From Lineus longissimus (taxonomy: Eukaryota; Nemertea; Pilidiophora; Heteronemertea; Lineidae), in the NCBI RefSeq assembly GCF_910592395.1, contig NC_088308.1:1674001-1738000 (forward strand): 64,000 nucleotides of DNA. The letters run 5' to 3'. Shown here one piece after another: positions 1 through 11,834 of this stretch (position 1 is the stretch's first letter; each line of letters begins with the position of its first letter). Both the position numbers and the translations under genes were made by a program. Under the pieces are notes generated by a model. It did not search any database. It saw only the letters and a list, made by a program, of their open reading frames with translations, and was not told the DNA's origin.

Positions 1-1530
1 TCGCTATAGGTTTCCTCCATTAATTTGAGTGGGAGAAACATTTATGACTTTCTAATATTGTTGACAAACATTTTAAAATTCTTTGTGACTATCTTAGGAC
101 TCATTTTTATCAGTCAAACTTGATGACTTCTCAATTTTGTGGAATCTGAGGCTTAAGGGAGAGAATGAGGCAGTGACAGTAAATGGGAACAGTTGCTAAC
201 TGGTGGTCAATAGGTAAGTATAACCTGGCTGATACATAACACACGCCGCCTCAGAGGTACCAAGTACAGGACAGAGTTTTATAGACACACATCACATGTA
301 AGTTGCCTCAGGCCAGTGTGAATCACAAACATGATTTTAACCTACAACGACATTCTTACCAGGTCAAACAAATATTCAATGCTTTGTAAAACAGACAATG
401 TGATGAATGGTTGAGTGGGGATTTTCACAAAGCATTATGAGAATAATACGCGCCAGAGCTTATAACATAATACGCTCTGGAGCTATTATGTTATTATGTT
501 ATTCTCATAATGCTGGAGTCCCACTGTTGACACCTGCTTGTGCAAACGTGTTGAGCACTAAAATCTGCATAAAAATTCTGTTGTACTTGGCCGATTTTTT
601 TAGGCTAAATTGTTTTATGAATCATCCAGGAGACTTTCTTTCATCAGCAAAGACGATGCTAAGGTCTTGATATATCATGATTCAAAACTGGCAATGGGTC
701 CTCCTTCAGAGCAGAACGAGATACATTATATACAGCCGCTCTGCCTTAGGGTTCAGATATCATGGCAACATCTGTTCATCTTCTGAAAGCCAACCTACAT
801 GTACATGAATGAGGAAGTCGACATCTAGCTGCAACGGTTTCTATGGCAACGAGTGGTACTGGAGGTAGAATCTCAGTGTATCTGCATTTACAGCTGTCTG
901 GATTAGAATCGCTGTTGTAAAGGGATGATTTGCCACTCAAGATAGAACGCAGAACATACTTACCTGATCCTGTAGCGATAGCCAAGACATTAACTATCTC
1001 GAACATTAAACAAAACAATGAGTTTCAAAGGATTGGTCAAAATTCAAAAGTTCAATTAGACTATTAAAGAAACTGCTGAAGGAATTTTCATATGAGGTGA
1101 TCAGAATAGATCAGATGTCTTTGTGGATCTCAACTGACTGGAAAGTTGAGGGAATGCATTTACAGATGCAGAAATCTAGGAATTTTGTGTCTGGAGAATG
1201 CATGCGCTACTCAAATTCTAACGAAGAAATTGAGATCTGAGCACATACACTTTTAAAAGCCATCTTTGTTTTTGCAGTTTAGTTTGCAAGCAGAGTTTGG
1301 CACACAATGTGCATCTTGCATTTAAAAGGGATCAGCCGCGAAAGGGTTTGATGTAGACATGTGCGGCCCTGTCTGCAGATGGCAATCTTTGCTAATAAAC
1401 TCCATGATGTCAATATTTGGTCCATCTCCTTCGTCAATCCAAAGGTTCCACGGCATAAGAACGATGACTGGCGCAAAAACTTGAACGTCATCTGTTGTAC
1501 ACCGCAGTAACTTCATGGTTTCCCTTTTAC
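1..1530. other. Intron of the SLC6 gene, no recognised exon
   Basis: This stretch lies downstream (in the minus-strand sense) of the splice donor that ends SLC6 exon 6 at 1531, so it should be intron. I looked on the minus strand for the next expected SLC6 exon (the one encoding a TSxFAGFVIFS-like segment) and did not find it, so the remaining exons are probably left of base 1. A small hairpin element is at 431-514. A minus-strand open frame at about 1322-1567 overlaps the exon in another frame and has no family resemblance. Confidence 0.6.
431..514. repeat. 84-base hairpin element (inverted repeat)
   Basis: The ends are perfect 16-base inverted repeats, AGCATTATGAGAATAA at 431-446 and its complement at 499-514. 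The interior is also partly self-complementary (CCAGAGC near 453 against GCTCTGG near 475). The whole 84 bases could fold into one imperfect hairpin. This is the form of a small non-autonomous foldback or MITE-like element. No coding capacity is present and no clear target-site duplication was seen. Confidence 0.6.
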
Positions 1531-4500
1531 CTGTAGCAGTTGTGATGAAACTTGTTGTAACTAGCAAAAGTAATCATGCCTCCCCAGGCCGGTCCAAGAG
1601 AGTAGAAAATCTGGAGGCAGGCTTCCGCCCATATCTGCGAGGACGAAAAAGTTGTCACAAAGATGGCATACAGGCAACAGGTTGGTTAGGAGAAAACCCT
1701 GATACCATACCTTGTTAATCGTGAGTAGCTGAAAGAAGGGTTCTTGCTGTTATATCTAGCGTCAACGGAATAGAAACTACCCCCAAAAAGGACAAACTAC
1801 AATGATTTGAAAAAAATTGTTTTCGGTAAAATTTAAGTTTTGCGGTGTTATAGTTTTACTATCTGCCTCCATATGTCCTCCAAATCTAAAATCCTACCAC
1901 TTCAATCCCACACATAACACACGAATGCTTCAAGAACCAAATCAGTCAAATATTTTTACATTCCTTCAGGAAAGTCAGGAAAGTAGCAGAAAAAATCTTA
2001 GGACTCTATAATGCAGGGCCAGGTGCCCATTTCTACAGCTGGAAGTAGTACAAAAAGTATTGAAATTTATGCGAATGATTTTTTTTAGCAAAGAGTTCTT
2101 ACATGGAAAGGTTTTAGGTGTGGAAATTCGAGCAATATTGAGGCAGACAGTCACAACATCAACACTGAAAATTTGTCACCAAAACTTAATGAAACTTTTT
2201 ATATCCCAACCCAACAAATAATTTTGATTTTAGTTTCCTATGACAGCTAGGTACCTCGGAAGGATGCATGGTGCTTGCAACAATGCAAAGCTCCATGATT
2301 CCAGCTAATGAATTATAAATCAGACGGTATTGCCTCGATGAGCTAGAGTAGAGATATTCAGAATAGAATTCAGTAAGCATTGTAAATGCAGACGTTATTC
2401 AATTTTGATTTTCACTGGGTTCGGATGGTCAGAGAATCATCCGGAGACTGCATGATTATTACACTGGACATTCCAGCGGAACAACATGACATGTTGCTAT
2501 TGCATGAAAACAAATCGGAGCAACTGCCTTTCTTATTTGCAACTAGCACTTGGACTAAACCACAAAGTGCATGTTTTCTGGTATTTTTCACTCGATGGAT
2601 AAATGAATCAGGATATGAAGTCCTCTCTGAATGCTAGCAAGAACCCTGTGCACAAAATGCGCAAGTTATCTCCAATTCCAACAAGATAGAAGAAAGTGGG
2701 CAAAATGAAGCCAATCGAAATATTCATAAATATTTTTGAATTCTGTGGTTTGATTATTTCTCAAGCATCATATTCTTCAGAACTCTCACAGCTCGCCAAG
2801 CAGAAATGCAGGGAGAACCATTGCACATCTGGTTGTATGTTTTCTACCTGGCCCGGGTTCCTGGCTCTTGGGTCAGCAGGTTGCAAAACCGATCAATTCA
2901 ATATGGGAAGGAACAGTGTGGATTGATGTACTACCTCCTCTCTCAATACATTTTGGTTTCGAACCTTTCTGTTTTGGTTGACACGCTGGTCATGAGATTT
3001 TGCTTGAATTTAAATCTATTTTCTCTCCATCCAGAAAGCTTTGAAACCGAGTCAAGCAGATTGGAATGTCTAGTACATTATCTGGCTCCTATTCCCATAC
3101 TGTAAGGTCCGGCCCAGCCAATATTGCCACAGAAGTTTCCAAAATTCCAAAATTATTTCACTTTTGCCCACTCCTCTTCATAGACAGTTGGTGATTTCAA
3201 GCAGAGGTGTCATAGGTCTAAACCGAAGTAAAATGCTGAATGTTGATGTTCACTTCCTTTCAAGCATATTCTACTATATGATCATCACGATCCAGAAATA
3301 TAAAGACAGGGCTTCCGTCTTGGCATGAGGCAGTGTTCTCTCTAGCTTGTAAAAAAGGTTTCCCGACATTCCACCAGGAAGGTCTTCTCACCAAAAGCTC
3401 CTCAGAGCAACTCTCACTCAAGGGCTCTTTATCACTAATACTGGACCTGTCAGAGTGTAGTTCAATTTAAAAAGAAACATCCAGCTCCTGTCACCAATAA
3501 TTTTAGGGTGTTGTGATTTTGATTTCTGTCTGATTTTGAAGCTGAGCATGTCTTCAAGTGCCAAAAAGGCCACTCTCTGACATCATAGGCCCTGGTTTTC
3601 TCTCACATTTAATTTTTCAAAAATGTCAATGGCCTAGTTTGCCTCGCCCCAAAAAGACACTGCCCTGCCTTGAGACGTCATGCACTTGAACATTATAAAA
3701 CAGATTTAGCTGCAACATGTGCAAATGATTTTGTATGTATCAGTTAAAAACGATTCCTGTTATCATCTAAGAAATACCATTGACCGTTCTAAAGAAGAGG
3801 AAAACATCTGGACTGTATGCCAAAGGTTGAATCGTCCTATTCAGAAACACTACGATTTTCATTAAGTTAGCTCTTTTGTACAACACTTGGAAACAAAGTG
3901 AACACCAGCAGTAAACATTTATAAAATGGTTTCTGTACCGGAACCATAAACCACATAGCAAAGTACACTCATATTTTGAAAATCAGACAACTTTCTTTCA
4001 TTCGTTGGATTCAGGAAGAAATGCATACACCTTTTTTTCTAAACTTAAACCTGGCTTGGGCCATAGCCAACAAAAACTATTGCTCTGGCATGCCTGGCTC
4101 CACAGCCCTGAAACACACAAGGATAGGCCCATCCTTTAGGTCAAGGTTGAAGTCACGTTGAGGGGCTTGCAAGCAAAATACAATCTGAACTCTCCACAGG
4201 GCAGTGGATGCAGCTAATTTGCGACTGAAGGGCCATCTGTTCACCAGGATTTGAAGGGCCAGCTGTTCACTCGAGTTTTCAGCTTTCAAATCAACTGCGC
4301 ATCTCTTTCACAGACCTATACACTGCACCAAGGAATGAAAGAAAGTGGCCTAGACTAAATTGTCCTGTTGTTTTACATCAATTAACTTCAACTATGAACA
4401 CCCATGATAAAATTACCAAATGAGTAATACTTCGTTGATACACAGTGCAAATTTTGGGGGCTTGAACAAAAGGCTATTTCAAATTCTTTTTAAAAACCGA

Positions 4501-7500
4501 TCAAGAGCAGGTGTGGAGAGTGAAAGAGTTACATATGGCCTCCACTGGCTGAATAAGCGTGGAGAGATCCATGAAATGTGGGTGTGCAACGCATTTGCCT
4601 TTACAACTACTGTACTTTCATCAACATATGGAATCAATATGGAAGAATCTCATTTACATCAATCAGGGGAATGATGTTGATCAATGGCCAATGGTAAACA
4701 CACAGGAGGGAGTGTATGTCATGCAGTGCTGATGCATGGTATCTGGGTGGGACTGGAATCAAGAGTACACGTGAGCCCTTAAGACAATTAAGAGGACTTT
4801 AATTTTTCTTTAACATCTTTAAGGACAGCTTAAAAAAGTCTTTAGGTGAAAAAAATTATCATGTTAAAAAAAGGGAGACCCAAAAGAACCAATACTGCTT
4901 CCATATCACCGAAGTATTACTTTAATTCTGAAACACATGCCTTGGGTATGGAAACCCCTCACAATTAAGACTAGTTAGGTAAGGCCAAAACAGGCTAAAG
5001 TCTATAAAAATGTTGGCATTGTGTGTAACGACACACCCAGGCCTTTCAATTACATTGAGATCTTTAGACCCTCTATCCACCCCCCCCCCAATTTGGGCAC
5101 ACTGACTGTGACTATGGAGGAGCGTCAGGCATAGCCCCAATGCAGGCTTAGTGAGCCTCAGAAGGGGGGGTATGGGGGCCCTCCCCAGAAAAATTTGAAT
5201 GCATGTACATGCGATTTCCTGGCCTCCCATTGTCGATCGATTTTAGGAAAGTTATTTTGTTCTGATTCTGAGTGCCTGTTGCAGGAATTTGTAGAGAGTT
5301 GGAGTTTGGACTAAACTTGAAGTGAACTTGATCAACAATTTTAATGCACAAGGTTAATTTGGGGCATTGAACTTTGGGGCAAACGGTTTGGCCAATTGTC
5401 AAATATCATGAATTCGATAGGCCATACACGGCCCAACTACCATGTAATTGAGAGGCCTGACACCAAACAAATCATCCTCTGACATGATCATGTAAGCTTT
5501 CATGCACAATCCTGGTTTCAAGCACCCTTCCCGGAGGTGAGTGAGTCATGTGCAAATCTGCATTACAATACAAGAATGTATGGAATGGAAGTTGTTGAAA
5601 TGTGTATGCAAGAGATCCTATTCCGAGATACCTTAAAGTACATTGTATACATTGACGAGAGAGTGATTGCAATGTAACAACGCAGATGAAAGTCTGTACC
5701 ATTAACATCACACTGGATGTCAATGAAGGAACGTCAGAGCAATGTATGTATGGAATGGAGTGGAAGTTGTTGAAATGTGTACAAGAGATCTGATTCTGAG
5801 ACAACTTGATTGAACCTTGACAATGGAAGAGACTGATTGCAATGTAACAACTCAGATGAAAGTCTGTACCGTTAATATCCCACTTGATGTCAATGAAGGA
5901 ACGTCAGAGCTGAGCCAGAGATAACGGCCTACAAATATTGGGCAGCACTGAGGGTCATCGAAAGACTTTCATCCAATGAACATTCAAAGACACTGCGGCA
6001 ATAATACCTTCTTGTTTTTTCGAAAATTCAAAGATCAGTAAACCTTCCTATTTAAGGAACATTATATAGTGTAATAGCTGTGCAGGGAAAATGTAAAAAA
6101 ATTTAAGTGTGGTTTAAAGCGTTGAGATGTTTTTCATTTCACTTTAGGCCTATTTCAATTGAATAAATGAAATACATCTGAAGTCAACATTTGACATCTG
6201 AATTCCAATGAATTTGTAAGCGTTGACTAAATCTATTTGCATATGTTGACTTTACGAGTTAACAACATGAAGGCGTGATCAATTTCACAACATTTCCTTG
6301 AATATCATCGATAGTGGCACAGGACCAGTTTCCAACAGAACCATGAAGAAAACATTTACAAATTTCCTGATTTTGAGGATGAGAAGGATGGGTGATTAGA
6401 TCTATCTTGTTTGGAACTACTTACCCTTAAGTTGAGTAACTTTGAGAAGTCTGGTGTGATGTAATACTTGATACCATCTAGGGCACCAGGCATCATGCAA
6501 CCTCGAATAAGTAAGGCAGTCAGGAATAGGTATGGCACTGTCGCTGTTACATACACAACCTGTAATTATGAAATTATTATCATGATTACATGTAGGGCAA
6601 CCAGTGGATCTGGGCTCTGAATCATCATACAGCCTCGAATATTAAGTGAGGCAGTCAGGAATAAGTATGGCACTGTTGCTGTTACATACACAACCTGTAG
6701 TGTTGAAATTATTCAATGATTACATGTAGGCCAACAGGTGGATCAGAAGTAGCATCTTGTGCATCTGAAATACTCAACAAAATGAAGTTCCAAATACTTT
6801 TTAATTGGAGCTATTGAAAATGTTGGCACTCTGATGATACCCTAATCCGTTTATTCGTACCTTTCCGGTTGATTTGATCCCCTTGAAGAGACAGAAGAAC
6901 AGTATCAACCAGCCACTGATATGACAAACGACAAGCTGCCATCGCAAACCACCAAGGGTATTAATTCCGTCAGACAGCTCCAACACATTGTATCTGCAAG
7001 TGAAAAGAACCAAAACTTGTTCAAAGACCATGAAAAACTAAAGCAAAACAGTCGACCGCAATTGCAGTTTTTTATTCATCAAGTAAAGGAGTAAAAACAT
7101 CTAGACATTAGGACAGGCGGTCTGATTCAGGCCACTTGGCTTGTCACTGTAGACTATAACATGTACATGACATTGCCGATGCATGTTCCCATTTATATTA
7201 TCATTATAGCCTGGCCCTAGGATCGAATGCCAACATGCAGTGTTTGTGCAAACCAAACACAGACGGTGACCAGGAGAAAATGATGACAGCCGATTTCACG
7301 AGAGGTAGAAAATAGGCTGATAGCTTCTGACATGCATTAGAAAGGACAACTTCAAAACAGAATGAGAATGACACAGAGAAAGTAAGTCACTAATCAACTT
7401 ACTGCCAAAATTCCTCCGACGGGGACATCCTCTTCGTGACATTTAGCAGGGTCAAATTTGCATCAATAATGGTATCATTTGGTGGAGGCAACACGGTGCT

Positions 7501-9666
7501 ATCGTAATCATACATAGGTTGAGGCTCGGACAAATTGGTGAATTCTGTGTTGTTGTTCAAGCGGGATTTGACGAGGCAGTTCTCAGTGTTCCATGTGTTG
7601 TTGCAAGACGACCACGGTAGTTCTCCTGTGAATCCTTTGAAGGACATGGCCAGGTAGTACAGCACCCATGAGATGATGGTCTGGTAATAAATGGTACACA
7701 ACAAAGAGACCAACACCATACCCCAACCAAGACCTGAAAGTGAACATTTGAGTCTTTTATTTTTAGTGCCTGTAGTAACCAGTAATTTCCACAATGTTAC
7801 TAGCAAAAAACATAGACAATGATAAGAGTACATTTTATAGACTTTCTCTGAGGCTGTGTTTCCTTGGTCTTCCTTGACCTTGCCGTTTATTCACTGTACT
7901 AGCAACGCATTTCACTGTATCAAATCAGAATGTTCATATATGGACAACAAGATTTGTGACAACCCTGTGCAAACCACATTGAAATCGGTCTGGAATTTTG
8001 CGATCACAAATCATAGGTGTTGATATTAATATGAGCTAGACTGTACATCAATAAATTGCTCTCAGCTTTGCCAATGAATTTTACATTTTAGGTGAGACAC
8101 AATAGACCATGTGGATGAATGCATGCACAGTGTTTAACAATATTGATTTTTTGGTGTATGAGGTTTGTTTGTACTGTAGAAATAGAATGCATTAAAATGG
8201 CAACCCTCTGAAAGGACACATTCTGCCTACCTTTAAAAAGAGGACAAATATTCCATACTGTGATTGGCCCAGAACTTGAGAACTGTCCGATGCTCAGTTC
8301 CATGATAAACAGTGGTATGCCACTAACAAACAGGAAGAAGAAGTATGGGATAAGAAAGGCCCCTGAAAATGTAAACAATTTCTCAAAATTAATGGGGATT
8401 TTGCACGACATACCATACCATCACTCCAACTTTTGACATTTTCACATTTCACTGCCTGAAAATGTATCTCCTCATTTCCATTCCAGTTCAGAAGTCTGCA
8501 CCATTGGCACAGTCAGCCAGATTCAGCAATGAATATGTGGACAATCCGACAATAGGGTTCCATTCAAAAACTTTCGAATGACTGACTCATGCAACAATTG
8601 CTTTGATACCGACAAAAGATCACACAGTGAACGATTCGGTTTTAGGATGACCCTCCTGACCTGAAACTTACAGTGAAAGACAGTCACACGGACTAAATTT
8701 TTTGTTAAAACCTGTTACTGTTAGTGTTAATAGTTGTATTCCTTTGGGTACAACCAATTCTTGCTAAAACGTAAGTTAGATTAGAATTCCTCCAAATAAG
8801 TGAGTTTTTTAGACATATTTAGTGACGCACTACACCATCACGGGAGGAGTATAGGCCTAAATCTCAAGAATTGAATCCATGACCGAAGTACACCTTCCAT
8901 CCACAATATCATGGTATAGAGGTATTCTGTGTCGATGTTGGACCCAAGTTTATTAATCGTCACGCCCCCATTTCGCTCGTTGCATTGCGCAAGGTCCAGT
9001 AAGCCCTCTGCCTCTTCTCTGATTATGAAATGACTCATATCATTTTAATATAGGCTAGGCCTATAGGCCACCCCACATTTGTTTTGATAATGAACTGAAG
9101 TTAGCAGACTGGTGGTCAACCCTGGAGTTCGGCTGTCAGGGTTTACGGTAGGCCTATTCACATCTCTGTGACCAGTCACAAATTGATTCTTATTCTGTAG
9201 AGTTTCATTCGGCAGACGTAGTTAGAAACGTAAGTCAAGTCGTTCCTAAACCTCTCTAGTTTTCCGTGTGGCGCATCGTTTCTTTGTTATAATTTTACTT
9301 GTATAAAACAGGCAGAAATGACATGAATAAAACCAATCTCATGAGTTACGGACAAAACAGAATATCGAACGAAACTGAAAACAAATGATAAAAATTATTT
9401 CATTAGGCCTATGACTTACCGCCACCATTTCTCATACAGAGATAAGGAAATCGCCAGATATTTCCAAGTCCGACCGCAAATCCGACGCAGGAGAGTAAAA
9501 ATTCGAGTTGGCCGCCCCAGTTTCCCCGCTCTGTGTTTTCATCTCCTGATTCCAAAGAACTTGTATCATCTGAACGATCACTCTCCGCAGGATCCATGCC
9601 GACATTGAGCGCTTTTAGCGACTCAGATTCGGTACAGATCGAGTTTTTCTCGGTCCTTGTCTTCAT
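1531..9666 (-). CDS. SLC6 family Na+/Cl--dependent amino-acid transporter, glycine/proline type (3' part outside window)
   Basis: Six exons in transcript order: 9666-9420, 8362-8231, 7733-7403, 6993-6861, 6559-6425, 1634-1531, giving about 360 residues. Known family role: plasma-membrane uptake of amino acids driven by Na+ and Cl-. Seen: an acidic N-terminus (1-47), TM1 with [13 protein letters not shown] (64-76) running across the splice into [13 protein letters not shown]2 with the [14 protein letters not shown] signature, and FKGLGWGM before TM3. A long extracellular loop has [15 protein letters not shown] with the paired cysteines and several N-glycosylation sequons. TM4-5 follow, and exon 6 carries TM6 with [12 protein letters not shown] then [11 protein letters not shown]. 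The YSLGPAWGG form is typical of glycine/proline transporters rather than GABA or monoamine ones. All junctions are GT-AG and phases match across introns. I chose ATG 9666; the frame is open further upstream but without an ATG. TM7-12 lie beyond base 1. Confidence 0.93.
1635..6424. other. Large SLC6 intron, no gene seen
   Basis: This 4.8-kb stretch separates SLC6 exons 5 and 6 on the minus strand. The open frames in it are short, in unrelated frames, and show no family motifs or plausible paired splice sites. It contains a duplicated block at 5577-5910 and a short poly-C run near 5082. I see no RNA gene. Confidence 0.7.
5577..5910. repeat. Diverged tandem duplication, two copies of about 164 bases
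   Basis: The blocks 5577-5740 and 5747-5910 share order and much of their sequence: both start with a GTATGGAATGGA-type segment, continue with GAAGTTGTTGAAATGTGTA, then GATTGCAATGTAACAAC and GATGAAAGTCTGTACC, and end with GATGTCAATGAAGGAACGTC. Several internal differences and small indels show the duplication is not recent. No coding content. Confidence 0.75.
6623..6694 (-). pseudogene. Truncated duplicate of SLC6 exon 5
   Basis: Just upstream of real exon 5 (6559-6425) is a second copy of its 5' half, including an acceptor-like CAG and flanking intron. It begins with the same codons ([15 protein letters not shown]) and continues through an IRGCMM-like stretch with one extra codon. It then diverges and has no splice donor where the real exon continues. 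Intron sequence on the acceptor side (an ATTACATGTAGG-like block) is duplicated too, so this is a genomic tandem duplication of roughly 130-160 bases. As it stands it cannot replace exon 5; use as a cryptic exon would disrupt TM5. Confidence 0.8.
6994..9419. other. SLC6 introns 1-3
   Basis: Between the small exons at 7403-7733 and 8231-8362 this region is AT-rich intron. No additional conserved SLC6 segment is missing from the reconstructed protein up to TM6, so no further coding exon is expected here. No other feature was seen. Confidence 0.65.
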
Positions 9667-9810
9667 TACAGTTTTGCACGATCCGATCGTCGTCCTTCTC
9701 CGAATTCCAATTGCGATTGCTGCGCGTGGTTTGTACGTGGGTGTGCCTGGCAACCAGGTTTAACTGCTATTTACGGAGAGGGGCCAGGTTAAGCAACCAT
9801 GCCAACGTAT

Positions 9811-10110
9811 TCGATTGGTTGATCACAATTCCTGTACTGTGCTTGGCTGATTTATGTTCTAGACCATTATTCCTGGTCAGTGATCGGTTGATTAATGGTC
9901 TAGAACCTTATACTTGTTCTCCTATTAATCAAATTATGTTCTAGCACATAATCAGCATGTCCATTTCGGCCTGCCATTAATCAACCAATCACTGGCCAGG
10001 AGTACTAATGGTCCAGAACATAAATCAGCCAAGCACAGTACAGGAATTGTGTTCTAGACAATTAATCGACCAATCACAGGCCAGGAATAATGGTCTAGAA
10101 CATAAATGGA
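9811..10110. repeat. Foldback (long inverted repeat) element upstream of SLC6
   Basis: The left arm at about 9824-9898 and right arm at about 9974-10050 are inverted copies of each other, roughly 90% alike. For example CAATTCCTGTACTGTGCTTG near 9827 is matched by its complement near 10028, and GGTTGATTAATGG near 9887 by CCATTAATCAACC near 9974. A third partial copy of the GTTCTAGAC / CCAATCAC.GGCCAGGAATAA block continues to about 10110. The element starts about 150 bases upstream of the SLC6 start codon, so it probably sits in the promoter or 5' UTR. No transposase is present; a non-autonomous element is likely. Confidence 0.8.
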
Positions 10111-11834
10111 TTCTACGACTCGTGGTCACAGCAAAGCTGATATCAAGTCTTGTATACAAAACTCACTGAGTTTGACTGAGCAACTTGAGCAATCAAGATA
10201 GGTTATAATATTTTATTAGAATAATAATTTATGCATATGATACACAGGAAAATATACAATTCTACATATCTACAGTGGATACAATGACGTTCTGTGTTTG
10301 CTTGAACAATCTGGAAGACATGAACACATGCATCTTATACATAACTTCTAACAGTTCTGTAAAATATCCATCATCCATTCTGGTGAAATCACTGCTTTAT
10401 AGACAATGAAGTGTATGCATAGCTAAAATTTGGTGAATACTTCCTACACAACAACCTCGATCGGATTCCACTTGGATACCAATATCTTTTGCAAGAATAC
10501 CTCACCAGAATAATCTAATCTCTGTACAGTGCCTTCGGGCAAGCCTAGAGCTTGGACAGGACACTGTAATATGTTGTATTTTATTTTATTTTACATGTAT
10601 TAATAACGGTGGTACTTTAACTACAAGTACATTGAACATCTTTGAATAAGTTTTATGCTCTCTATGTGGACTAAAGGACAACAACATTTCGGAAAAAAAT
10701 ATGACCATGTTATTGTTCATAAATTAACAGCAGACATAATGCTATGCAGCCAGAAGTTTTCTTGTGTAAAATAAGATGTGTAGATAAAGTTGGCAAATGA
10801 GCTCATTTTCAAAAGCCAAATACCAAAATTTAATGGTTAATGCATTAGAGATCAAATGTGCCCACTTCAGTTGACAGTGCATTTTAAACATGGCTTAGAC
10901 CTAATTGCTGCACCACAAAATCCCCCCCCCCCAAATTTAAAAGATTTGCTTTGACAATTAACAGAACTCAATCAACAGAGTATTTTTATCAACAAATTGC
11001 ACAAATGCACGAACACTTTTAAACTTACTATAAACTCATATATAGCACGGTGACAGACAGTTAGTTGATGCGTGCACATGGAAACAGACATACTGAAGTA
11101 TGATTTGAAAAAAAAGTCGCATCCAGGCTAGACGAATGTAATTTATACGTTGACTCCTAACAAGTGTCTGTTTTAGAAACTAGAAACAATTCCTTCAATA
11201 GTATAAAAAATTGTCGCCCGGCTGTTGTGCTAAGTGCATAACAATGTCCCTGAAGTGACTTTTGAGTCAACAAACAATCTCAGAACTGAAGAAACGTGAA
11301 CATGTAGAAGGATTTAAAATTGGAAGACAAACTTTATTATTAACTTTGAACTGTTCAGAAAAGGTTCATAAAAGAAACTTCCTTTTTTCACAAGAAAGAC
11401 AGATCATGTAAAGTGTTTGAAAAGCTAAAACTAATAAAGAAATGACGCTATAAAACTATCTGTTTGAGGTCAAATTTGTTGGCCCTAAATTTGAAATCTG
11501 AACATTCATATTGACATGTGTACATTGATATAAAAATAAAATGTATGACAAGTTGCATAACATTGCATGCACAATAAAAAAGTGTAATATGACAATGTGT
11601 AATTGGGGACGGACAGCCACACACATTTTTGTCCCAAACTGGCCCATGACGTAACGAATGGATGGCATAATAAATGGATGCCAGTAGGACATTAGTTAGG
11701 GGCTGTTCATCTAAAAAGTATGCACATTTACAACTTTGCAAACTCCATGGGACGGTATATGATCCGATAAAACATCTAAAGTCAATCACAGGCTGAACAT
11801 GTTGGAGACTCAGAGGATGGCTTGAACAAGATGT
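10111..11834. other. Non-coding, probable 3' UTR of the next minus-strand gene
   Basis: AT-rich, with only short unrelated open frames. It follows the stop codon of the minus-strand gene ending at 11835. It may be its 3' UTR, because a minus-strand AATAAA is present near 10212-10217. A run of C is at about 10922-10932. The extent of the UTR is not proven by sequence alone. Confidence 0.45.
10212..10217 (-). terminator. Candidate polyadenylation signal AATAAA
   Basis: The plus strand reads TTTATT here, giving AATAAA on the minus strand, about 1.6 kb downstream of the stop codon at 11835. Other TTTATT copies occur nearer (for example around 11332), so alternative 3' ends are equally possible. 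Confidence 0.3.

Noticed and set aside
1322-1567. Minus-strand 81-residue open frame overlapping SLC6 exon 6
   Set aside because: It reads the exon in the wrong frame and continues into intron after a good GT donor. The SLC6 frame there matches the TM6 signature.
9409-9763. Three overlapping plus-strand frames opposite SLC6 exon 1
   Set aside because: Antisense shadows of a well supported transporter exon.
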